Part shown: positions 1-5,849 of the stretch, piece after piece
Layout: every line of letters starts with the position of its first letter
Numbering within the stretch: position 1 is the first letter of the stretch
Source of the DNA: Fidelibacterota bacterium
GTDB taxonomy: Bacteria > Fidelibacterota > Marinisomatia > Marinisomatales > TCS56
Length of the DNA: 8,955 nt
Assembly: GCA_013203015.1 (NCBI GenBank)
Contig: JABMPO010000215.1
Span: 1 to 8,955 of the forward strand
Direction: 5' to 3'
Translations under genes and position numbers: made by a program
Notes under the pieces: generated by a model
Database searches by the model: none
Told to the model about the DNA's origin: nothing
The model's input: only the letters and a program-made list of their open reading frames with translations

Positions 1-50
1 GCCGTTTTGGTAGTAACAACTGGCTTGATCTGGTCGGGCAGGTCAGTCAT
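1..50 (-). CDS. 5' end of an unidentified gene, cut by the window edge
   Basis: The minus strand has an ATG at 50-48 followed by 16 open codons reading MTDLPDQIKPVVTTKT before the window ends. The ATG overlaps the stop codon of the upstream membrane-protein gene in an ATGACTGA arrangement, which is typical of translationally coupled genes in one operon. A purine-rich GGAAATGGAG stretch lies immediately upstream and could serve as ribosome binding site, although its GGAG is only one base from the ATG. The fragment is too short to identify. Its neighbour's family often sits in cbb3-oxidase assembly clusters, so an oxidase or copper-handling partner is possible, but this is only a context guess. 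Confidence 0.5.
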   Translation of the reverse strand, partial: MTDLPDQIKPVVTTKT

Positions 51-795
51 GCTCCATTTCCATCATAGCACCCGGATATTGCTCCCCGGACATTTGCTGC
101 TGCATCCAGGGCATGGGAATGCCCGCCAGTTTCATTACGCCTTTGGCTACCGTAAACAGGCCAAACAGGATCACAAATACAGCGGCAATTTTAAAAACTT
201 TATTGCGGATTCGGGCAGTGATCAGGTTGGCACTCAATCCCAAAATAAACAAGGCCGGAATTGTACCAAGCCCAAAGGCCAGCATAGTGGCCATACCCCC
301 GAGCGCGTTACCGGCAGATACAGCCTTAGCCCCGGCTATGTACACCAGTCCGCAGGGAATGAACCCCAGAATCAATCCATACAGAAATATGTTTTTAGCG
401 TTAGTCCGATTTAACAATGAACCAACCAATTGACGGTAACGTCCGAATCCGGGAAAGTTTTTAGGAGTTGAGATATTAAACAGACCCAACAAATCCAACC
501 CCATGAGGGTCATGAAAATACCGGCAAAGATAAACAGAATACTCTGGTAATCATGTACCAGATGCTTGAAAGAACCACCCAACAGGCCAAACCAGAATCC
601 CAGGAAAGTATAGGTCAGAACGCGGCCGCTGTTATACATCAGGTGGGGTATAATTAGTTGCAATCTGCTACCAGTGGAATTCTTTTCAGCAACTTTCAAA
701 GAATAGGCCATGACAAATCCGCCACACATACCGTAACAGTGGCTGAAGCTGCTTAAAAACCCTAAAACAAAAATGGCGATCAGATCGATTTCCAT
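43..795 (-). CDS. TauE/SafE-like (DsbD_2, COG2836-type) polytopic membrane protein with Met-rich tail
   Basis: This is a 250-residue inner-membrane protein with about six hydrophobic segments. The first segment carries HCYGMCGG (residues 19-26) and a later one carries FIPCGLVY (145-152, Cys148). These two motifs are the signature of the COG2836/DsbD_2 family, a relative of the DsbD/CcdA transmembrane domain. Members are commonly annotated 'sulfite exporter TauE/SafE family' and often lie beside cbb3 cytochrome oxidase assembly genes, with suggested roles in metal or thiol handling; the exact reaction is not settled. The last 25 residues are rich in Met with a terminal His, suggesting copper binding. 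The start at 795 is supported by a GGGGGA Shine-Dalgarno block 7 bases upstream. The TGA stop overlaps the next gene's ATG, so the two are probably co-transcribed. Length is normal for the family. Confidence 0.85.
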   Translation of the reverse strand: MEIDLIAIFVLGFLSSFSHCYGMCGGFVMAYSLKVAEKNSTGSRLQLIIPHLMYNSGRVLTYTFLGFWFGLLGGSFKHLVHDYQSILFIFAGIFMTLMGLDLLGLFNISTPKNFPGFGRYRQLVGSLLNRTNAKNIFLYGLILGFIPCGLVYIAGAKAVSAGNALGGMATMLAFGLGTIPALFILGLSANLITARIRNKVFKIAAVFVILFGLFTVAKGVMKLAGIPMPWMQQQMSGEQYPGAMMEMEHD

Positions 796-802
796 GCTTA
801 AA

Positions 803-808
803 TCCCCC
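803..808 (-). promoter_or_regulatory. Ribosome binding site of the DsbD_2-family gene
   Basis: Read on the minus strand this is GGGGGA, seven bases before the ATG at 795. It fixes the start codon of the membrane-protein gene. Confidence 0.6.
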
Positions 809-851
809 GATTTATTTACTAACTCCGGCCCAATTTAATTAAGTTATTGTG

Positions 852-921
852 AAAACGTTCGTTTTGATAACACTTGCAGGTGCAAAAATACTAATATGGA
901 CAAAATTAGTCCACATTTAGT
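852..921. promoter_or_regulatory. Cluster of three short inverted repeats upstream of the DsbD_2-family gene
   Basis: Three palindromic sequences follow one another in the 181-base gap between the two minus-strand genes. They are AAAACG-TT-CGTTTT (852-865), TTGCA-GG-TGCAA (874-885) and a longer imperfect repeat, ACTAA-TA-TGGAC-N7-GTCCA-CAT-TTAGT (890-921). They lie 57 to 126 bases upstream of the start at 795, a normal place for operators. Short AT-rich palindromes can occur by chance, so a regulatory role is inferred. No consensus promoter was recognised with confidence in this gap. Confidence 0.35.
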
Positions 922-943
922 TTAAAACATAATCTGGTTCGCA

Positions 944-967
944 GGGACAACTTTCAAAAGTTGTTCC
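944..967 (-). terminator. Hairpin just after the M64 peptidase gene, possible terminator
   Basis: GGGACAACTTT (944-954) and AAAGTTGTTCC (957-967) form an inverted repeat with one imperfect position. It starts ten bases beyond the TAA stop of the peptidase gene. In the minus-strand transcript it gives a stem of about ten pairs with an A-C mismatch, but no U-tract follows, so it is not a classical intrinsic terminator. It may act as a weak terminator or a 3'-end stabilising hairpin. Confidence 0.35.
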
Positions 968-976
968 TTCAATAAA

Positions 977-2386
977 TTATTTGGTATAAAAATCGATCAT
1001 ACGCACGATTGCAGCCTGGCAGACCCGGCAGAAATGGTCCGGATTGCGCGAAAACATGATACAATCGATTTCCGGACGATACAGCCCTTCGGCCTCATAA
1101 CCGGCTCCTTCGAAAGCGCCAACTTTGCCAAAATATTGATTAGCCTGTAAAACCGATTCGGTAGCTTTTTTTAGGGCTCGGAATCTGGCATTCATGGTAT
1201 CAGCACTGGTGGTGCCGGTCAGAGAAAGTTTGAAATCATTGAAACTGTAATTTACCCGGGCACTGTCGAAAACAGCCTTATCCCAGGGCGTCGGTAATGG
1301 TGTCCCAGGTTCCACCAGATTACCCCACTTCAGTTGGCCCGGTTCCAGCAAAGCAGTTATGTTGGGATCCCATGGTTCAACTCCTTTGGGATTATAATTC
1401 TCATAGGCCACAGTGGAGGAATAATACTCATCGCCAAGTCCCCCGAAAGAATGGCCCAATTCGTGCACCATGACATATTCCGCCGGTTCCGTATCCACGG
1501 CAACAGTGGAATACAGGTTGAAAATTCCACCGCCACCGTATTTATCATCGTTAATCAAAATTACCAGGACATCGTAGGGTGCCTGAGCAGCAATCTCCCG
1601 AATGGTCTGATTATCAAAACTGAGTACGTAACGATCGGAATCAAATGTATTATAACTGGTTCCCAGCGTGTTGTTTTTCCAGATATTGTTGCGGGGATTG
1701 GAAATTCCCGGCTCCGGTGAATGAACCTTAATTGAACGAATATTAAAGTCTTCTTTGCGGGATATAAACGGTTCAGTGGCAAAAAGGGCTTTTAACATAC
1801 GTCGAGTATCAGACCTGAATTTTCCTGCATCCAGTTTGGTATATCCATCTCCGAGTAACAAAATATCTACTTTCGTTGCTGGCTCACCATTGATCATTAT
1901 ATTGCGGGTTTTATACCGTTTTTCCGGTTTAGAGCGCTTAATTCTGAAATCCATCGGATTTATTTCAAAACTGAATATTTCTTTAAATTTCATTTTGGCG
2001 TTACGCTTATAGAGCTGAAGCTTTACTATTGACTTCGGTTCGGGAAAGCGTAACGACTCATGGAAAGTGCCCCAATTCCCGGCCCGGGCATCACTGGTGG
2101 TTTCCCATTCGCCATAAATGCTGCAAAAACCACGGGAGTAAATAATTTCCGCGCTGGTTAAATCAATTACTTCAATATAATACTTACCGAGGTTCGTATC
2201 GTCGATCAACTGGATGCGGCTACCGGGCCAAAGACCCTCTAATCTGATTTGATCGAAGCTGATGTGTTCTTCGGCAGCTGTACCATTATGATAATAATCA
2301 AATCGGAAAGTTTGTCCGGTGAAGTAGATATCAAAATCAATTGCCCAGGAAAACGAGGTCAGAAGTATGATCAATAAAATTCGCAT
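977..2386 (-). CDS. Secreted M64-family (IgA peptidase-like) zinc metallopeptidase
   Basis: This 469-residue protein has a short signal peptide (about residues 1-15) without a lipobox, so a periplasmic or secreted location is likely. The N-terminal half (about 20-150) looks like the beta-rich domain that precedes the catalytic part in M64 peptidases. The catalytic domain starts near residue 160 with a VDILLLGDGY segment. It contains the zinc motif HELGHSFGGLGDEY (308-321), in which His308, Glu309 and His312 match the HExxH core and the GDE follows as in family M64. The C-terminus has Cys442 and a FCRVC motif (452-456), also usual in the family. There is no T9SS sorting domain. The start at 2386 has an AGAGGAA ribosome binding site seven bases upstream. 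M64 was first described from a clostridial IgA-cleaving enzyme; in an environmental bacterium the substrate is unknown and general protein degradation is more likely. Confidence 0.9.
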   Translation of the reverse strand: MRILLIILLTSFSWAIDFDIYFTGQTFRFDYYHNGTAAEEHISFDQIRLEGLWPGSRIQLIDDTNLGKYYIEVIDLTSAEIIYSRGFCSIYGEWETTSDARAGNWGTFHESLRFPEPKSIVKLQLYKRNAKMKFKEIFSFEINPMDFRIKRSKPEKRYKTRNIMINGEPATKVDILLLGDGYTKLDAGKFRSDTRRMLKALFATEPFISRKEDFNIRSIKVHSPEPGISNPRNNIWKNNTLGTSYNTFDSDRYVLSFDNQTIREIAAQAPYDVLVILINDDKYGGGGIFNLYSTVAVDTEPAEYVMVHELGHSFGGLGDEYYSSTVAYENYNPKGVEPWDPNITALLEPGQLKWGNLVEPGTPLPTPWDKAVFDSARVNYSFNDFKLSLTGTTSADTMNARFRALKKATESVLQANQYFGKVGAFEGAGYEAEGLYRPEIDCIMFSRNPDHFCRVCQAAIVRMIDFYTK

Positions 2387-2544
2387 TAGCGAGTTCCTCT
2401 TGGATTTCTATTGTGCGCTATACCAAACAAAATGCTGTTTCAAATTACACATTAGGAATGTTGAGTAAATAATCGAAAATGTCGGATAGTCGACAATATT
2501 TCTGTGGAATGCCAAATAAGTTCCGGCAGATTTTGGAGTCGAAT
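2387..2544. promoter_or_regulatory. Divergent intergenic region between the peptidase gene and the selenoprotein operon
   Basis: The two flanking genes are transcribed away from each other, so promoters for both should lie here. On the minus strand an AGAGGAA ribosome binding site (2394-2400) precedes the peptidase start. A TTGAAA ... TATAGC pair with a short 15-base spacer lies upstream of it, which is a weak promoter candidate. A TGTCG-N6-CGACA inverted repeat (2480-2495) sits about 50 bases before the operon start and could be an operator. None of these sites is strong enough to call individually. Confidence 0.35.
2535..2538 (+). promoter_or_regulatory. Ribosome binding site that decides the start of the first selenoprotein gene
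   Basis: GGAG sits six bases before the ATG at 2545. The earlier in-frame ATG at 2479 has no such site, and starting there would place 22 polar residues before the signal peptide. This favours 2545 as the true start. Confidence 0.7.
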
Positions 2545-4554
2545 ATGACAATCAGACGCTACGTACTTATCTTTCTAACACTTTTTCTTGCTACCGGGTT
2601 TGGAAAAAATCTGGAACGATTATCAAGAACCATCCTTAGTAATTATGAACTGTTGGATATCCACATGGACGGGCTAACTGCGTATATTACCGGCGGTCTT
2701 GGAGGGTTGAACATAGTTGATTTAAACGATCCCTTAAATCCGCTGGTGCTGGGGGAATATCAGGCCTCCGGTTGCGATTGGGGACGTATCTATGCCTGGG
2801 CAACCTACGGAAATTATGCTTTTGGCACGGGACGGGATTGTGGGATTCATGTAATTAATGTTTCAAATCTCAACAATCCGCAGCACATTCAAACTTACCA
2901 TGCCGGCGGCGATATCCGCTATGAACACCCAACTGTTCAAGGCAGCTCGCTATTTGTTGCTCGTCACCAAGACGGCATTGAAATATTGAGCCTGGATGAT
3001 CCAACTAATATTACTCCGGTCACCGTAATTCCCACCTTTAACGCCTGGGCATCGCTTGCTGAAGATTCAATTTTGTTTGTGGCTGACGGTACCGCTGGAT
3101 TGAATATTATTAATATAGGCAATGCAACACAGCCGACCCGACGAGCCAGTTTAACCACAACCGGCAGTGCCCGTGATCTGGATAAAAGTGGTGATTTTCT
3201 GTTTATTGCGGTTGGGGCAGCGGGTGTTGATATGATTGATGTGGGCGATCCCTACAATCCCATCTTCATTGATAATTACAACACCACTGGTTTTGCGTCA
3301 CGCGTAGCCGTTAATGAATCTTTGGTGGCTGTTTCCGACTGGGATGATGTAGAAGTATTGAGCTATTCCGCTACCGGCCTCGAATTGATGGCATACAAGA
3401 ATACCGGCGGTAGAGTGATGGCGATTGCCATGCACGATGATATTATTTATTCGGCCGAATGGATCAAATTCCAGACCTTTCGGATTAATGAAAATCTGAC
3501 AGTTGATATTGATTTTCCAGCTCGAAAACTGGAATTCCCACGAATTGCGAATGGTAGCCAGGGTATCGTCAATCTAATTGTGGAAAATACTGGGGCTGAA
3601 TATCTGACAATTGATGATATCCAAATTCAGAGCTCTACTTTTACGATTCCAATACCAACAGATCCCATAGCTCCAGGTGATTCAATAGCACTTCCGGTAA
3701 CTTATATTCCTAATGGTTCAACCTGGAATTCCAACGCGATTTTTTATTCCAACGCCACGGACGAGCCCGCTGCCTCAACCCTCCTGATCGGCAATTATCC
3801 TTATGGGCCAATGCCTCGAGATCCGGCACCAAGTTTTGATTTAGCAGTAGTCAATGGCACCGGTAATCTGTCCTGGGACGATTTGCTGGGAAATCCGGCA
3901 GTAATCGCTTTTTTCACCGGCTGGTGACCCGTCTGCGCTCCGGAGTTTTCGGACATCGAAGTATCGATCTGGCAGGAATATCAGGCTCAGGGTTTGCAGG
4001 TTATCGGGATATCGAATGAACCAGTGCAAACAATCGAGAATTTTATTGCTGACCAGGGTATCACTTTCCCGGTACTACATGATAATGCTGGCGTATATCG
4101 AGACTACAATATTCCCGGCGGGCAATCACCCTATCCGCGCGATTTTATAATTGATAAAAACGGATTCATTCTAATGGCTAAAACGGAATACGATCCCGGT
4201 ACAATGATTAATATTATCGAGAGCATCTTAGGTGATCATGTTGCAACTGATGATAAAACAATGGTAATCCCAGGCGAAATCAGGGTATATCCCAGCTATC
4301 CGAATCCGTTTAATTCAACAGTAACAATGCGATTCGAGTTATTTCAGTCAGACCAGGTTTCTATTCGAATTTTTGATATCAATGGTCGGTTACAATCAAT
4401 CATAATGAATGAACAAATATTTAACAGTGGAATGCATACTTATCGATGGAAAGCTGTTAAAGCAGGGGGAACAAGTATAGCGAGCGGTTTATATATCATT
4501 GAAATAACTACAACTACTTTTCAGCACCAACAAAAAATCTTATTGATTAAATAG
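2545..4554 (+). CDS. Selenocysteine-containing LVIVD-propeller/thioredoxin-like fusion with T9SS sorting domain
   Basis: The frame runs 669 residues if TGA at 3925-3927 is read as selenocysteine (Sec461). In order: a signal peptide (1-18); about five to six LVIVD-type beta-propeller repeats (30-310) with units such as GGLGGLNIVDLNDPLNP; a beta-sandwich (320-415) resembling choice-of-anchor D or ASPM/Hydin domains; a thioredoxin/TlpA-like domain (425-565) with active site W-U461-P-V-C464 and cis-Pro531 in YPRDFIID; and a type A T9SS sorting domain (582-669) starting at YPNPFN. Read conventionally, the gene would end at the active site and lose most of the fold. A hairpin after the TGA fits a SECIS element. 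The protein is probably exported to the surface as a thiol-disulfide or peroxide-type redox enzyme; its substrate is unknown. The true stop is TAG. The next gene begins one base later. Confidence 0.88.
3925..3953 (+). promoter_or_regulatory. UGA(Sec) codon and candidate bacterial SECIS element 1
   Basis: The UGA at 3925 is followed by UCCG (3939-3942), a seven-base loop GAGUUUU (3943-3949) and CGGA (3950-3953). A further G-U pair can close the loop to five bases. The loop starts 18 bases after the U of the UGA and begins with G. That is within the general bacterial SECIS pattern of a small apical loop with an early G, about 16-37 bases downstream. The stem is short at four to five pairs, so this hairpin is weaker than the one in the next gene. 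Confidence 0.65.
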
Positions 4555-4555
4555 A

Positions 4556-5389
4556 ATGAAAAAAAATAACCTGAAATTCATCATTGGCTATCTAACAGTT
4601 TTTAATATCCTGGCGGCCCAAAATATCTACCAATTTGGGGATGTTGTGAGCCTGGCAGACCAACAGATCAATTTACCGGTCTGCCAGAATGGTCCCGACT
4701 CCCTGATGCTGGCGGATTTTAACGGAGCCCAAAATGGCGGTAACTACCGAATCCTGCTGATAAATTTTTTCACATCCTGGTGATCTTTCTGTCAAGCGGA
4801 GGTTCCGCAAGTAAATCAACTTTATAGCCAATACTATGACCAGGGATTACGGGTCATATCTCTGGGACGAGCCTGGAATCAACCCTACGACTGTACAGGC
4901 TGGGCAGATATAGGAGCGAATTATCCAATCATTGATGATGAATTGACTCAATTCTATCTGAAATTCGGGTTTGGTGCTGTGCCACAAAATGTAATCCTCG
5001 ACCACACAATGCAGGTTCGCTATTCGATCAATGGGTTTAATTCTCAGCAGGTCGTAACCTTAATCAATCAATTAATAAGCGAATTGCCAACAGTCGACAC
5101 AGATCCCCATTTCAAACCTGATGAAATAAAATTAAACTTTCAGGCCTATCCAAACCCCTTCAACTCCAGCACAATGCTGGAATTTAATCTGCCCGAATCC
5201 GGCAGTACATCATTGACTATTTATGATATTAACGGGCGCCAGGTGGCAGAAATTTACCGCAATATATTGCTTACAAAAGGGAATCATAAATTTCGCTGGA
5301 ATACCAGTGGTCTGCCATCGGGCTTATATTTTATTCACTTTAAAACAACCACAAAATCCACGACGCTAAAAGTACAATTGTTAAAATAA
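4556..5389 (+). CDS. Selenocysteine-containing thioredoxin-like protein with T9SS sorting domain
   Basis: This frame gives 277 residues when TGA at 4781-4783 is read as selenocysteine (Sec76). It has a signal peptide (about 1-21), a thioredoxin/TlpA-like domain (about 30-178) with LLINFFTSW followed by the active site U76-S-F-C79, a cis-proline loop FGAVPQNVI (Pro143), and a type A T9SS sorting domain (197-277) starting at YPNPFN. Two other cysteines, Cys43 and Cys113, are present. The hairpin behind the TGA is an excellent SECIS candidate. The start lies one base after the upstream stop and has no purine-rich ribosome binding site, which implies translational coupling to the first selenoprotein gene. 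The protein is probably an exported surface oxidoreductase working in the same pathway as its neighbour; electron donor and substrate are unknown. The stop is TAA. Confidence 0.9.
4781..4808 (+). promoter_or_regulatory. UGA(Sec) codon and strong bacterial SECIS element 2
   Basis: The UGA at 4781 is followed by a perfect hairpin: GCGGA (4796-4800), loop GGU (4801-4803), UCCGC (4804-4808). The loop starts 20 bases after the U of the UGA. A GGU-bearing apical loop at this distance is the feature bound by SelB in the classical Escherichia coli fdhF element. CUU (4785-4787) and AAG (4809-4811) could add a lower stem across an internal loop. Confidence 0.8.
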
Positions 5390-5751
5390 TCGATACTGTT
5401 CAGTCTCACGTGAATGAAGGTCATCGCTCCTCCCACAATCGATGGCTTTACAGTGTCAGTAATAGAATTGATGTATCGCCTACTGCTAGTGGTTGGAATC
5501 GGTTACATTTGCGACTGACTGCCCCTAATATCAGCCGCGCATCTGAGGCAGGCATACCGATTGACCTGGAACCGCGCCCATTAGTCTCACTAATATTTAC
5601 AAATTACAAATCAACATATTTAAAGAATTAATCCATGGCTTATTGGTTAAGCTAAATCCGAAAACTGGTCATTATAGTTTCTCACTTATTTTCCAATAGT
5701 AAGATTCTGACGATGTGCATTACATCACTGACGCTAACAGTATTTCAGCAA

Positions 5752-5782
5752 TTGCTTTATTTTTGTTTCGTTGTATTATAAA
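5752..5782 (+). promoter_or_regulatory. Possible promoter of the multiheme cytochrome gene
   Basis: TTGCTT (5752-5757) is followed after 16 bases by TATTAT (5774-5779), or after 19 bases by TATAAA (5777-5782). This resembles a sigma-70 promoter with a start site near 5788-5790, about 60 bases before the ATG. The AT-rich background makes chance matches likely, and the phylum's own promoter consensus may differ. Confidence 0.35.
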
Positions 5783-5810
5783 TACATGATAAATTGGTCT
5801 TGTACTCCGA

Positions 5811-5826
5811 TTTGATGATCATCAAA
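5811..5826. promoter_or_regulatory. Perfect 16-bp palindrome matching the FNR/CRP-family box
   Basis: TTTGATGATCATCAAA is a perfect palindrome. Its core TTGAT-GATC-ATCAA matches the FNR consensus TTGAT-N4-ATCAA at every defined position. It ends 23 bases before the ATG of the multiheme cytochrome gene. If the promoter at 5752-5782 is correct, the site lies downstream of transcription start, which would favour repression; an alternative promoter could change that. Confidence 0.55.
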
Positions 5827-5836
5827 AAGAAAAAAA

Positions 5837-5841
5837 GGAAG
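5837..5841 (+). promoter_or_regulatory. Ribosome binding site of the multiheme cytochrome gene
   Basis: GGAAG lies eight bases before the ATG at 5850. A second ATG follows directly at 5853, eleven bases away, so 5850 is the better start. Confidence 0.65.
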
Positions 5842-5849
5842 ACACGAAA

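Larger units (their letters stand above)
5390..5849. other. 460-base stretch without a convincing gene, holding the promoter region of the large cytochrome
   Basis: I see no RNA gene, insertion sequence or convincing coding region. A 73-codon open frame at 5410-5631 lacks a ribosome binding site and resembles no family I know. No clear intrinsic terminator follows the selenoprotein operon; a small GCTTA-N5-TAAGC repeat at 5638-5652 has no U-tract. The last 100 bases are AT-rich and carry the promoter-like and FNR-like sites listed separately. Confidence 0.6.

Noticed and set aside
7..433. Plus-strand open frames opposite the membrane-protein gene
   Set aside because: They are antisense shadows; the minus-strand frame has clear family motifs and membrane segments.
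2479..2544. Upstream in-frame ATG at 2479 as start of the first selenoprotein gene
   Set aside because: It lacks a ribosome binding site and would put 22 polar residues before the signal peptide; GGAG is well placed for 2545.
3956..3967. TCGA-rich palindrome after the first SECIS candidate as an alternative SECIS loop
   Set aside because: Its loop (AGTA) starts with A, and the stem is weaker in context than the UCCG/CGGA hairpin. It may still add to local structure.
3925..4783. Genome-wide reassignment of TGA to Trp or Gly
   Set aside because: Only two in-frame TGAs occur in the whole window, both at CxxC sites. All other Trp codons in the genes examined are TGG, and the membrane-protein gene ends in TGA where it overlaps the next start.
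2545..5389. Four separate truncated genes, or two pseudogenes with nonsense mutations
   Set aside because: Both stops are TGA at the same active-site position, the frame is intact on both sides, and SECIS-like hairpins follow. Random decay would not give this pattern.
5480..5520. GGTTGGAATC resembling a tRNA T-loop
   Set aside because: The T-loop consensus is broken at a key position, and no acceptor or anticodon stem could be built around it.
5410..5631. 73-codon open frame after the selenoprotein operon
   Set aside because: No ribosome binding site, no recognisable domain, and a composition unlike the neighbouring proteins.
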